A DNA stretch of 64,000 bases from Cupriavidus sp. YR651 (GTDB lineage Bacteria > Pseudomonadota > Gammaproteobacteria > Burkholderiales > Burkholderiaceae). Positions 47,762 through 56,123 of this stretch are shown in pieces (within the stretch, counting starts at the first letter, position 1; each line of letters opens with the position of its first letter). The notes below the pieces were generated by a model. The model worked only from the letters and a program-made list of their open reading frames with translations, was not told the DNA's origin and searched no databases. The translations under genes and the position numbers were made by a program. Where the stretch lies: NCBI RefSeq assembly GCF_900101625.1, contig NZ_FMYZ01000001.1, positions 776,304-840,303 of the forward strand, read 5' to 3'.

Positions 47762-49234
47762 CTAAGGCGCCGCGTTCGCGCTGGTCTTGAGGCCGTAGCC
47801 GCCCGGTGCGTTGCGCACGTCGGCCGACGGCCATCCGCCGCCCAGTGCCTTGTAAAGCGTGACGGTGTCGGACAGGATTTGTTGGTGGACCGCCAACAAC
47901 GCCAGTTGCGCCTGCAGCAGCGAACGCTCGGTCTCAAAGACCTCCAACTGCGATGCAATGCCTTCCTTGGCCTGGGCCTCGATCTGGCTGGAGACCACGC
48001 GGAGCTGATCCACCTGTTGCTGCAGTTCGATGCGCTGCTTCTTGTGTGCGTCCACGTTCACGAGCGAGCTTTCCACTTCCTCGAACGCGGTCATCACGGT
48101 GCGGCCGTACTCGTTCTCGACCACGCCGATATTGGCCTCGGTGGTCTTCACGCGGGCCCGCACGTTGGGGTCCAGCATCGGCAGGTTGATGCTGGGCATG
48201 AAGCCGAACGTGAACGACTTGAGCAAGTCGGACAGCGCGAAGCTGGCGGTGCCCCCGCGTGCGGTGAGGCTGACGCTGGGCAGTTGCGCCAGCCGGGCCT
48301 GGCCGACCAGGTTGTACGCAGCCAGCACGCGGTATTCGGCGGCCACGATGTCCGGGCGCCGCGCGAGCAGTTGCGACGGCAGCCCGGCCGGCACCACCGG
48401 CAGCTTCACGCGGTCCTGCAGCCGGCCCGGCGGCACCTTGAAGTCGCCCGCGGGTGCGCCGACGAGCGTGGCCAGTGCGTTCTCGCCCACGTCGCGAGAC
48501 CGGCGCAACTCGATCAGGTCCTTGTTCAGGCGGTTGATTTCCGCCTGTTGCTGCATCACGCGGATCTGCGGCAGCAGGCCATTGGCCAGCATTGCCTTGT
48601 AGGTCGTCAGGATCTGGTTGTTGCGATCGATCGTGTGGCGCTGCTGCGCGATCTGCTCGTCGAGCTGCAGGATCGTGAAGTACGTGACAGAGACATCGGA
48701 CACCAGCGACAGGTAGCCGGCGCGCCAGTCGGCTTCCGTGGCGCGGAATTCCGCGGTCTGGGCCTGTACGCCTTTCTCCACCTTGCCCCAGATGTCGATA
48801 TCCCAGTTGACCGTGCCGCCCAGGTTATAGGTGCGCGACACCGGCTGGCCGGTGGTCTTCGAGATGTCCACGCCGGCGCCGATGTCAAACACCGGCAGTG
48901 CGCCCGCCTTGGCCTCGGCAATCTGCGCGTTCGCCACGCGAATGCGCGCCGCCAGCACCTTGATGTCGTAGTTGCCGGACAGCGCCCGGGCCACCAGCTG
49001 GTCGAGGTACGGGTCCTGGAAACCTTGCCACCAGTTGGGCACGATGGTTTCCGTGGGCGACACGCTCACCGATTCCTCACGCGACCACGACGCCTTGGCC
49101 GGCGTTTCGGGACGCTTGTACTCGGGTGGCCGGAAATCGGCGCAGCCGGCGAGCAGCGTGGCACATAGCGCGGCCCCCAGGGCCAGACGCGGAGTCAGGC
49201 GGCGGACGGCGATGGCAGGGAGGAAAGCGATCAC
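47762..49234 (-). CDS. NodT/TolC-family outer-membrane factor lipoprotein
   Basis: 490 residues. A signal sequence with lipobox LLAGC leads into two outer-membrane-efflux repeats (for example WDIDIWGKVEKGVQAQTAEFR and the second ANIGVVENEYGRTVMTAFEEVESSL). It would form the trimeric outer-membrane channel of the type I system. It lies 198 bp upstream of the FHA gene on the same strand and is separated from the peptide genes by a strong terminator at 49351. A weak sigma-54-like sequence (TTGGAGCTCGCTTCGC, minus strand, 49308-49323) lies just ahead of it. Confidence 0.9.
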   Translation of the reverse strand: MIAFLPAIAVRRLTPRLALGAALCATLLAGCADFRPPEYKRPETPAKASWSREESVSVSPTETIVPNWWQGFQDPYLDQLVARALSGNYDIKVLAARIRVANAQIAEAKAGALPVFDIGAGVDISKTTGQPVSRTYNLGGTVNWDIDIWGKVEKGVQAQTAEFRATEADWRAGYLSLVSDVSVTYFTILQLDEQIAQQRHTIDRNNQILTTYKAMLANGLLPQIRVMQQQAEINRLNKDLIELRRSRDVGENALATLVGAPAGDFKVPPGRLQDRVKLPVVPAGLPSQLLARRPDIVAAEYRVLAAYNLVGQARLAQLPSVSLTARGGTASFALSDLLKSFTFGFMPSINLPMLDPNVRARVKTTEANIGVVENEYGRTVMTAFEEVESSLVNVDAHKKQRIELQQQVDQLRVVSSQIEAQAKEGIASQLEVFETERSLLQAQLALLAVHQQILSDTVTLYKALGGGWPSADVRNAPGGYGLKTSANAAP

Positions 49235-49350
49235 GATGACATCCTGCTTGGAACGCCATCGGACCCTGACTGCAAGTCCCGGCGCTCGATCTGTATTGTG
49301 GTGCGCGGCGAAGCGAGCTCCAACCTCAAAATGCGCGAAGTCGAAGGATC

Positions 49351-49383
49351 AAAAAAAGCGCCGGGGCGGAGGTGTCCCGGCGC
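49351..49383 (-). terminator. Rho-independent terminator after minus-strand peptide pair
   Basis: On the minus strand GCGCCGGG...CCCGGCGC followed by seven T residues. It separates the peptide genes from the outer-membrane factor gene and would let the peptides be expressed at higher level than the machinery. Confidence 0.85.
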
Positions 49384-49446
49384 AAGCTCCCCGTGCGGTT
49401 TGAGGCGCCGCGCGCGGCGGCGCCCTACCGTTCTGAACCGGCTTTA

Positions 49447-49716
49447 TCAGTAGATGTTGTTGTGTGCATCTTGCGACGTATGCACATCGTTCTTCATATG
49501 GTCCTGGAAGGCCGAGCCATTGCCGAAGTAGCTGGCGACCTGCTGCATTTGCTGGTTGCTCTGGTTGATCGTGGTGGTCTTCTCGAACGACAGCTTCACC
49601 GGCGTGTAGATCGAGGTGTAGGGGGCGAAGATGCCCAGGCCGCCGCGAACGGCGCGCAGGCCTTTGGCGTCGAGGGTTTCGGTCGAGGACAGATCGATGA
49701 TGGTCAGGGTGCTCAT
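49447..49716 (-). CDS. Double-glycine leader peptide, second of minus-strand pair
   Basis: 89 residues. Leader MSTLTIIDLSSTETLDAKGL ends AVRGG; core begins LGIFAPYTSIYTPVKLSF and continues with a TTTINQSNQQMQQVASYFG segment and a His/Asp-rich end. No Cys. It is nearly the same as the product of 55854 (2 of 89 residues differ, in the tail: SQDAHNN against SQTATNN). It follows its partner gene by 55 bp and shares the sigma-54 promoter at 50128. It ends before the terminator at 49351. Confidence 0.8.
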   Translation of the reverse strand: MSTLTIIDLSSTETLDAKGLRAVRGGLGIFAPYTSIYTPVKLSFEKTTTINQSNQQMQQVASYFGNGSAFQDHMKNDVHTSQDAHNNIY

Positions 49717-49771
49717 GGCAGTCTCCAGGCGGGTGCGAAGTGGGGTGATCGTCAGTCAGGTGGTGCGCGGG

Positions 49772-50053
49772 TCAGGCGGCGTGGCCGTACACGTTGTTGG
49801 TGGCCGTTTGCGACGTGTGCACGTCGTTCTTCATGTGGTCCTGGAAGGCCGAGCCGTTGCCGAAGTAGCTGGCGACCTCTTGCATTTGCTGGTTGCTCTG
49901 GTTGATCGTCGTGGTCTTGTCGAACGACAGCTTGAACGGGCTGTAGACGGAGGTGTACGGGGCGAAGAGGCCCAGGCCGCCGGTAACGGCGCTCATCTTC
50001 TTGGCGTCCAGGGTTTCGGTGGAGGTCAGGTCCTTGATGGTCAGCGAGGTCAT
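49772..50053 (-). CDS. Double-glycine leader peptide, first of minus-strand pair
   Basis: 93 residues. Leader MTSLTIKDLTSTETLDAKKM ends AVTGG; the core starts LGLFAPYTSVYSPFKLSF and ends NNVYGHAA. No Cys. An AGGAG ribosome binding site is 9 bp upstream and the sigma-54 promoter about 75 bp upstream. It matches the product of 55514 apart from four substitutions. The two peptides of the pair share the whole core plan, which is like the paired peptides of two-component bacteriocins, but no immunity gene is apparent. Confidence 0.8.
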   Translation of the reverse strand: MTSLTIKDLTSTETLDAKKMSAVTGGLGLFAPYTSVYSPFKLSFDKTTTINQSNQQMQEVASYFGNGSAFQDHMKNDVHTSQTATNNVYGHAA

Positions 50054-50127
50054 TTCAATTCTCCTAGAGAGGAAGGTCAGGCTTTGGTTGGTTGAGCATC
50101 GGGTTGGTGTCGCGCTCGGTTGAGATA

Positions 50128-50144
50128 TCGCAGGGAGCGTGCCA
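50128..50144 (-). promoter_or_regulatory. Sigma-54 promoter of minus-strand peptide pair
   Basis: Minus strand TGGCACGCTCCCTGCGA: a perfect TGGCACG and a GC 10 nt after the GG. It is identical to the site at 55424-55440. Confidence 0.85.
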
Positions 50145-50341
50145 GCGCGGGCCAGCGCGACGAAAAAAAGTCGCCAAGCCTTTCTGGACAATGGATTGCG
50201 GGCGATGGCACGATGCCGCGCGCCGTGCCGGGGTGGCATGGGCGGGCAGAGAGTGACGGGGGCTGGCCGACAGATGTCAGCAGGTGTGTTGGCGGCGCAG
50301 CGACACATGTCCATGCCAGGCGCCAGCTAGCGAAGAAAGGC

Positions 50342-50374
50342 AAAAAAAAACGGCGCACATCGCTGCGCGCCGTG
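50342..50374 (-). terminator. Rho-independent terminator after DUF4399 genes
   Basis: Minus strand ACGGCGC...GCGCCGT hairpin followed by nine T residues, just after the stop of the gene at 50400. Confidence 0.85.
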
Positions 50375-50399
50375 TCGGAGGTGGGCGGACCGCCCCGCC

Positions 50400-50906
50400 C
50401 TACCTCACATAGATCGTGATTTTCTTGGAGTAGACCGGCGGATTCGTCGGCACGTGCTTCTCGTCGCCCATCAGCAGTTGCAACGTATGCTTGCCCGGCG
50501 CCAGTTCAATCGTGGTCTCGGTCTCCCCGGCGCCGAAGTGCAGGTGATTGCGGTCGTTGGGGATCTCCTTGTCCATCGGCGGCAAATCCACGTCGATCAG
50601 CAAGTGATGATGGCCCGTGTTCGGATACCTGACGTCCTTGGGCGCCACGCCCATGTTGCGCAGCCCGAACCAGACCTTGACAGGCTTGCCGGCCGGCAAC
50701 GTCTGATTGTTGTTCGGATAGCCGATATAGAGATAGGCGTTCTTCGGCGCCGGCGTGGGTCCGCTTGCAGCGGCGGGGGCTGCGGCGGGCGCGGCAGGTG
50801 CGGCGGCGGGCGCGGAAGCATCCGCGGCCCAGGCTGTGCCAGCAAGCCCCGCGGCCAGCGCGCTGGCGGCAAGCAGGGTGACGACGGCGGTGACGGACTT
50901 GGTCAT
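50400..50906 (-). CDS. DUF4399 periplasmic protein
   Basis: 168 residues. A signal peptide ends near TAWAA, then an Ala/Pro-rich linker and a compact DUF4399 domain (GYPNNNQTLPAGKPVKVWFGL; HHHLLIDVDLPPMDKEIPND; HFGAGETETTIELAPGKHTLQLL; KKITIYVR). The HHH cluster could bind a metal. The function of the family is unknown. It pairs with a similar gene at 50968 on the same strand; the two domains are clearly paralogous. Confidence 0.8.
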   Translation of the reverse strand: MTKSVTAVVTLLAASALAAGLAGTAWAADASAPAAAPAAPAAAPAAASGPTPAPKNAYLYIGYPNNNQTLPAGKPVKVWFGLRNMGVAPKDVRYPNTGHHHLLIDVDLPPMDKEIPNDRNHLHFGAGETETTIELAPGKHTLQLLMGDEKHVPTNPPVYSKKITIYVR

Positions 50907-50967
50907 GGCTTCTCTCCCCTACGCGCGACGAACTCCCGAACGAGCGCGGAACGCCGCGCTTTGTGCG

Positions 50968-51393
50968 TCAGCGCACGGTGATCGTGATCTTCTTGGAGTA
51001 GATGGGCGGATCGAACGGCACGTGCTTGCTGTCACCCAGCAACAACTGCAGCGTGTGCTTGCCCGGCGGCAGCTCGATGCGCGCGTCCGTCTCGCCCGCG
51101 CCAAAGTGCAGGTGGTTGCGATCGTTGGGGATCTCCTTGTCCATCGCCGGCAGGTCCACATCGATCAGCAAGTGATGGTGGCCGCAGTTGGGACGTTCGA
51201 TGCCCTTCGGGCAAACGCCCATGCCTTTCAGGCCCATGCGCACCCAGAGCTTGCCGCCTTCGATGACGGTGCCGTCCGCAGGCCAGATGATGTAGACCTC
51301 GGCGTTCTTTGGGGCGGGTGTGGGATTGGCCAGGGTGGCGTACGCGGCCACGGACATGGCCGCCAGCGCGCGGAGCAAGGATCGTCTGGACAT
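50968..51393 (-). CDS. DUF4399 periplasmic protein, paralogue
   Basis: 141 residues from the ATG at 51393, which has a GGGAGGAG site; the frame is open upstream but that part is unlike the family. A short signal peptide (MSRRSLLRALAAMSVAAYATLA) is followed by a DUF4399 domain with HHHLLIDVDLPAMDKEIPND, two Cys (VCPKGIE, NCGHHH) and the same C-terminal KKITITVR. It lies 61 bp upstream of its paralogue and is divergent from the SUMF1-like gene, inside the inverted-repeat segment. Confidence 0.8.
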   Translation of the reverse strand: MSRRSLLRALAAMSVAAYATLANPTPAPKNAEVYIIWPADGTVIEGGKLWVRMGLKGMGVCPKGIERPNCGHHHLLIDVDLPAMDKEIPNDRNHLHFGAGETDARIELPPGKHTLQLLLGDSKHVPFDPPIYSKKITITVR

Positions 51394-51676
51394 ACGCGGC
51401 TCCTCCCGGAGAACTGTCCGCGCGCTCCCTTCCCGTGCGGGACGGCAAGCGAGGTGAGCAGGCAGCGGTTCTTGATTGGTGTTGTCTGTCGTGCAATGCG
51501 CTTGGCGATGTGTCCTCAAGCGTAGGTCGGAAGCCTGGAAAAAGCGAACCCGGCACGACGCCACCACGGGTTGCGGAGACCTTTCACGCCACACGTGCTG
51601 TGCTATCTTGGAACGAGCCGGTACCGCGTCACGGCAACTCCACACCGCGCGTTGCGCCGAACCCAGGGGCCTGAAT
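51394..51676. other. 283-bp divergent gap between DUF4399 and SUMF1-like genes
   Basis: No gene is present. I looked for -24/-12 elements on both strands and found none that fits, so these genes may use another sigma factor. Confidence 0.35.
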
Positions 51677-52927
51677 ATGTGGCGGAAACTCCTCGTCGTG
51701 TCATTGGTCGGGATTGGGGCGCTGCAAGCGGGGGCCGTGCTCGTCGGCGCCCGCCCCCTCGGTGCCTGCTTCCTCGGCACCTGCTTCATTGCACCGGCCG
51801 CCGCCGGCATCCTGCCCAAGAACAGCGACGAGCAATATGAGTTGTCGTTCTGGGATTCCATCAAGAACAGCAACTACGCGAGCGACTACGAGGCCTATCT
51901 GAAGGCCTACCCCAACGGCCGCTTCGCGGCGCTGGCCAAGGCACGTATCGAGCGCATCCGCGCCGCTGGCCCCGCCACGCCGGCGGCCCCGGCCGCAAAG
52001 CCCGAGCCGAAGGCGGAGTCGAAGCCAGCGCCCGCTCCCACCCAGCCACCTCCCGCTGCACGCACGACGCCCCCGCCAAGTGCTCCGGCACCCGCGCCGG
52101 CCCAGCCACGTTCGCGCACGGGCGGCCCCATCGCGCAGGGCACCGTCACCTATCCCACCGAAGGCAAGGAGGCCGCCAGCAACGGCGGCGCGAAGCCGTC
52201 CGAGGTCAAGGGTGGCGAGATCCGGGACTGCCCGGCGTGCCCCGTGCTGATCAGCCTGAATCCGGGCAGTTTCACGATGGGCAGCGCCACGAGCGATCCC
52301 GCCGAGCGGCCTCCGCATCGCGTCAACATCCCCCAGTCGTTCGCGATCGGCAAATACGAGGTGACGAACGAGCAATGGAATGCCTGTGCCGACGCCAACG
52401 CCTGCCCGCGCATCGGCACCAATCCGGCGGATGCGAAGAACGCACCGGTGCGCGACGTGAGCTGGGACGACGCGCAGCAGTACCTGGCATGGTTGTCCAA
52501 GACCACCGGCAAGACCTACCGGCTGCCGAGCGAAGCCGAGTGGGAATACGCGGCGCGCGGCGGCACGGCGTCGGCATATTGGTGGGGCGACCAGATGCGC
52601 AAGGGCAACGCCAACTGCAAGGATTGTGGCGACCCGTGGAGCGACGCCGCGCCGGCCAACGTGGGATCGTTCGCGGCCAATCCCTATGGGCTCCATGACA
52701 TGAATGGCAGCGTCTGGGAATGGGTGGCCGATTGCTGGCACAGCTCGTACAAGAACGCACCGGTCGACGGCCGCGTCTGGGACGAAGCCGCCTGCACCGC
52801 GCGCGTGATTCGCGGGGGGTCGTGGCGCGAAGGCGCGAGCTACATGGTGTCTTCCACGCGCTTCAAATACAGCACGAGCGTGCGGCAATCGCAGAACGGC
52901 TTCCGCGTGGCACGGGACATGAAGTAG
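51677..52927 (+). CDS. SUMF1/FGE-fold protein with signal or anchor sequence, lacking the FGE cysteine pair
   Basis: 416 residues. A hydrophobic N-terminus is followed by a helical segment ([36 protein letters not shown], a caspase-neighbour-like repeat), a Pro/Ala-rich linker and a C-terminal SUMF1 domain ([58 protein letters not shown]). The RGGSWRE segment has no Cys where formylglycine-generating enzymes have theirs, so it is probably not a sulfatase activator. SUMF1-fold proteins often accompany bacterial Ser/Thr kinases; it converges on one here, 29 bp away. Confidence 0.85.
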   Translation: MWRKLLVVSLVGIGALQAGAVLVGARPLGACFLGTCFIAPAAAGILPKNSDEQYELSFWDSIKNSNYASDYEAYLKAYPNGRFAALAKARIERIRAAGPATPAAPAAKPEPKAESKPAPAPTQPPPAARTTPPPSAPAPAPAQPRSRTGGPIAQGTVTYPTEGKEAASNGGAKPSEVKGGEIRDCPACPVLISLNPGSFTMGSATSDPAERPPHRVNIPQSFAIGKYEVTNEQWNACADANACPRIGTNPADAKNAPVRDVSWDDAQQYLAWLSKTTGKTYRLPSEAEWEYAARGGTASAYWWGDQMRKGNANCKDCGDPWSDAAPANVGSFAANPYGLHDMNGSVWEWVADCWHSSYKNAPVDGRVWDEAACTARVIRGGSWREGASYMVSSTRFKYSTSVRQSQNGFRVARDMK

Positions 52928-52956
52928 AAAGAAGCAGGAACGAAGACGCGCGCCAG

Positions 52957-55146
52957 CTAGCGCGCCCGGGTCGAAATCTGCACGAGGTCTGCGCTGATGC
53001 GGTCCTGGCCGTACTTGCCCGCCATCTGCGCCAGGGGCCGCTCCAGCGCGCGCAGGTATTCCTGGCGTGTCTCGAATTCCGGCCGGCGCGCCTCGAACAA
53101 CGGCGCCGGCGTGGTCAGCAACACCACCAGTTCCGTGCCGAACGGCTTGGATACCACCCAGTCGCCGCTGTCGCCGATCGTCGCGCTATAGCCGGCGGGA
53201 GCCTGGTTGCCCTGGATGCGCTTGCTGGGAACCAGGTGCGCCACCTTGCCGTCCACGACGAAGTAATCAACATAGACGTAGGAATCGTGCGCCGGCGTGG
53301 TGAGGTCCAGCACCAGGGGCGTACCCTCGGTGAGCTGGGTGCCATTGCCCCGCGTGCGCAGCACGGCGGTGCCTGGCTTGTGGCCTGACCAGTACGGCGC
53401 GACCGCCTTCACCACGTCGCATTTGTCGGCGCTGAGCGGCTGGGCATCGAACTTCAATGACTTCACGCCGGGGATGGCGGCAAGGCGGTCGCGCAGCGTC
53501 TGCGCGCCGGCTTCCGAGACATAGCCGCTGACCTGCAAGGCATTGCCATCGACGTTCGCCGTCAGCAACGAGCATGGCGCGGCGGCCAGCACCGGCGCGA
53601 CCGCCTGCAGCGTCAGCTTCGGCTCGGGCTTCGGTTCCGGTTTGGCTTCGGCCTTGGCTTCGACTTTCGGCGCGGGCTTCGCCTCCGGCCCGGATTCGGG
53701 CCCCGCTTCGGGCTTCGACCCCGCCACGCTTCCCGGCGAGGCCGCGGTCTCCGGCGCGCTTGCCTGCGTGGCCTCCCTTGGCGTTTCGCCCAGGTGCCAG
53801 ACGTAGTAACCCAGCCCCGCCACGATGGCCGCCCCGGCCGCGACACCGCCCAGCACCATCGGCAGCTTCGACGTACCGTGCTGTGGCTCGGCGCCGAGCC
53901 CCTCGAGGAACTTCGTCACCGTGGGGGTGCGCGTGGCGCGGTCCAGCGACAGTGCCTGCCGCAGCGTCTTCCACTGGACGCGGTTGAGCGACTTGGGCTG
54001 CGCCGGCTTCAGGTTCGATGCGCGCGCCTGGTTGGCGGACAAGCGGTCGTACGGATGCCGGCCCGTCATCAGTTCGTAGGTGACGCAAGCCAGCGCATAG
54101 ATATCGTCACGCGGATCGGGTTCGCGGTGCTCGAACATTTCCGGGCTCGCATAGGCGGGCGTCATGCCGCCCAGCGATCCCGGATCGAACACGGTCTGGT
54201 CGGCGTCGTCGGTCGGTTGCACGAAGCCGCGCGCGATACCGAAGTCGATCACCTTCACTTCGCCGCGATCGGTCAGGAAGACGTTGGCCGGCTTGAAGTC
54301 GCAATGGACAAAGCCGCGCTCGTGCGCATAGGCCAGCGCGCGGCCCATGCCGAGGATGATCGGCATCGCCTTGGCGTAGGGCATGCCGGTGAAGTCCGGC
54401 GCGCGCAGCACGCGGCTCAGCGGCTTGCCGGACAGGTATTCCATGGTCAGGAAGACTGTGGGGCCGTCGCGGTCGAAGTCGTACACCGTGACGATATTCC
54501 GGTGCGCCAGCTGCTGCGCCTTGCGCGCTTCGCGCTGCAACGCCATCAGGGACTTCGGGTGCGCGCTGAACTGCAGGTTGAGCACCTTGATCGCGATATA
54601 GGGCTTGCGGTCGGATGCCTCCAGCTTGCGCAGGTCGAGCGCCTTGTAGACCGTGCCCATGCCACCCACACCCAGGCATTCCTCCAGCACGAAGCGGCCA
54701 TTGAGCGTGTCGCCAACCCCCTTGGTGGGCCCCGACGCGATGTATCCGCCCGTGATGCTGCTACCTGTATTGGCGCCACCGGTATTGCTGCCCGTATTAC
54801 CACCGGCCGTGCCGGTCGTGTTGCCGCCACCGGGCGGGCCGGACGGGCGATACGTCGGCGATGCGGGCGCGGACGGTCCGCTGCGGTCGGCCGGATCGGC
54901 CTCCACGCGGGTTTCCTCGCCGATGGGATCGAACTGCGTAGCCACGCGGGACTCGATGCGCCGCATTACCTCGGCATAGACGCCAGGTGGCAGCGGGTAC
55001 CGCGTGTGCTCTTCGCTGAGCACGCGCGCCAGCTGGCTGGAATGCGTATGGTCTTCCTGCAGGGCCATATCGACCGACGCAAGGAATTCGTCACGCGAGA
55101 GGCCCCCGCGCTGGAAGTTGCGTATCAGGTCGGTCAGGCTAGACAT
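52957..55146 (-). CDS. Membrane Ser/Thr protein kinase with periplasmic DUF4384-like domain
   Basis: 729 residues from the ATG at 55146. After a Gly/Thr/Asn-rich linker comes a Hanks-type kinase (~150-410): G-loop LGVGGMGTVYKA, Lys187, catalytic loop HCDFKPANV with Asp283, and DFG at 301-303. A membrane helix lies at ~429-451. A Glu/Pro/Lys-rich stretch and a periplasmic domain like DUF4384 follow. The HCD catalytic loop, in place of HRD, is typical of PpkA-type kinases of type VI systems. It should phosphorylate partners bound by the FHA protein at 44783 and be opposed by the PP2C protein at 35898. Confidence 0.93.
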   Translation of the reverse strand: MSSLTDLIRNFQRGGLSRDEFLASVDMALQEDHTHSSQLARVLSEEHTRYPLPPGVYAEVMRRIESRVATQFDPIGEETRVEADPADRSGPSAPASPTYRPSGPPGGGNTTGTAGGNTGSNTGGANTGSSITGGYIASGPTKGVGDTLNGRFVLEECLGVGGMGTVYKALDLRKLEASDRKPYIAIKVLNLQFSAHPKSLMALQREARKAQQLAHRNIVTVYDFDRDGPTVFLTMEYLSGKPLSRVLRAPDFTGMPYAKAMPIILGMGRALAYAHERGFVHCDFKPANVFLTDRGEVKVIDFGIARGFVQPTDDADQTVFDPGSLGGMTPAYASPEMFEHREPDPRDDIYALACVTYELMTGRHPYDRLSANQARASNLKPAQPKSLNRVQWKTLRQALSLDRATRTPTVTKFLEGLGAEPQHGTSKLPMVLGGVAAGAAIVAGLGYYVWHLGETPREATQASAPETAASPGSVAGSKPEAGPESGPEAKPAPKVEAKAEAKPEPKPEPKLTLQAVAPVLAAAPCSLLTANVDGNALQVSGYVSEAGAQTLRDRLAAIPGVKSLKFDAQPLSADKCDVVKAVAPYWSGHKPGTAVLRTRGNGTQLTEGTPLVLDLTTPAHDSYVYVDYFVVDGKVAHLVPSKRIQGNQAPAGYSATIGDSGDWVVSKPFGTELVVLLTTPAPLFEARRPEFETRQEYLRALERPLAQMAGKYGQDRISADLVQISTRAR

Positions 55147-55287
55147 CAGATGCAATCCCGACGAGTGGTTGCGGACCGGGCGAAACCGTTGCGTCACGAA
55201 CCATCGCCCACGATGGATACTAGTGCGCACTCAGGCCATTCGCAAACCCCGACTCACCCGGGTGGTTGCCCGGCCACCAACACCCAC

Positions 55288-55303
55288 CGCCAATCTGTTG
55301 GCG
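55288..55303. promoter_or_regulatory. Palindrome upstream of peptide promoter, possible activator site
   Basis: CGCCAA-TCTG-TTGGCG, a perfect 6-4-6 palindrome, lies about 120 bp upstream of the sigma-54 promoter at 55424. TTGG/CCAA-type repeats also precede the promoter at 35431. Confidence 0.4.
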
Positions 55304-55423
55304 ACAGCCCGTCAGTCCCGCCCCGGCTGGCATGGCGCGCACCGCCTCCGCCCCTCCCCTTGCTACCCGCCAGCCCAATCCGGACAAGGCTTTGCGACTT
55401 TTTTTCGTCGCGCTGGCCCGCGC

Positions 55424-55440
55424 TGGCACGCTCCCTGCGA
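55424..55440 (+). promoter_or_regulatory. Sigma-54 promoter of plus-strand peptide genes
   Basis: TGGCACGCTCCCTGCGA, with GG and GC 10 nt apart, about 75 bp before the first peptide ATG at 55514. Confidence 0.85.
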
Positions 55441-55513
55441 TATCCCAACCGAGCGCGACACCAACCCGATGCTCAACCAACCAAAGCCTGACCTTCCTCT
55501 CAAGGAGATTGAA

Positions 55514-55795
55514 ATGACCACGCTGACCATCAAGGACCTGACCTCCGCCGAAACCCTGGACGCCAAGAAGATGAGCGCCGTTACCGGCGGCCTCGGCCTC
55601 TTCGCACCCTACACCTCGGTCTACAGCCCCGTGAAGCTGTCGTTCGACAAGACCACGACGATCAACCAGAGCAACCAGCAAATGCAGCAAGTCGCCAGCT
55701 ACTTCGGCAATGGTTCGGCCTTCCAGGACCACATGAAGAACGACGTGCATACGTCGCAAACGGCCACCAACAACGTGTACGGCCACGCCGCCTGA
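55514..55795 (+). CDS. Double-glycine leader peptide, first of plus-strand group
   Basis: 93 residues. Leader MTTLTIKDLTSAETLDAKKM ends AVTGG; the core starts LGLFAPYTSVYSPVKLSF and continues with TTTINQSNQQMQQVASYFG and a tail ending NNVYGHAA. No Cys. An AAGGAG site lies 7 bp before the ATG. The Gln/Asn-rich central part with spaced S, Q, N residues recalls curli-type amyloid repeats, but only loosely. It differs from the product of 49772 at four positions. Confidence 0.8.
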   Translation: MTTLTIKDLTSAETLDAKKMSAVTGGLGLFAPYTSVYSPVKLSFDKTTTINQSNQQMQQVASYFGNGSAFQDHMKNDVHTSQTATNNVYGHAA

Positions 55796-55853
55796 CCCGC
55801 GCACCGCCCGCCTGACCGACGATCACCCCACTTCGCACACCCTGGAGACTGCC

Positions 55854-56123
55854 ATGAGCACCCTGACCATCATCGATCTGTCCTCGACCGAAACCCTCGA
55901 CGCCAAAGGCCTGCGCGCCGTTCGCGGCGGCCTGGGCATCTTCGCCCCCTACACCTCGATCTACACGCCGGTGAAGCTGTCGTTCGAGAAGACCACCACG
56001 ATCAACCAGAGCAACCAGCAAATGCAGCAGGTCGCCAGCTACTTCGGCAATGGCTCGGCCTTCCAGGACCATATGAAGAACGACGTGCACACGTCCCAGA
56101 CGGCCACGAACAACATCTACTGA
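55854..56123 (+). CDS. Double-glycine leader peptide, second of plus-strand group
   Basis: 89 residues. Leader ends AVRGG; core starts LGIFAPYTSIYTPVKLSF. It differs from the product of 49447 only in the tail (SQTATNN against SQDAHNN). The 58-bp gap after the first peptide and the lack of a terminator between them suggest one transcript with the two further peptide genes downstream. Confidence 0.8.
   Translation: MSTLTIIDLSSTETLDAKGLRAVRGGLGIFAPYTSIYTPVKLSFEKTTTINQSNQQMQQVASYFGNGSAFQDHMKNDVHTSQTATNNIY

Larger units (their letters stand above)
49445..50182. repeat. Left arm of 0.74-kb inverted repeat
   Basis: This arm carries a sigma-54 promoter and two peptide genes and is closely matched, in opposite orientation, by 55386-56124. 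The first peptide pair differs at 4 of 93 residues and the second at 2 of 89; the promoter DNA is almost unchanged. The intergenic gap differs by 3 bp. The arms enclose 5.2 kb with the kinase, SUMF1-like and DUF4399 genes. Confidence 0.85.

Noticed and set aside
35898..55146. Type VI secretion cluster
   Set aside because: The kinase, phosphatase and FHA protein suggest it, but no TssB/C, ClpV, Hcp, VgrG or TssJLM-like gene is present.
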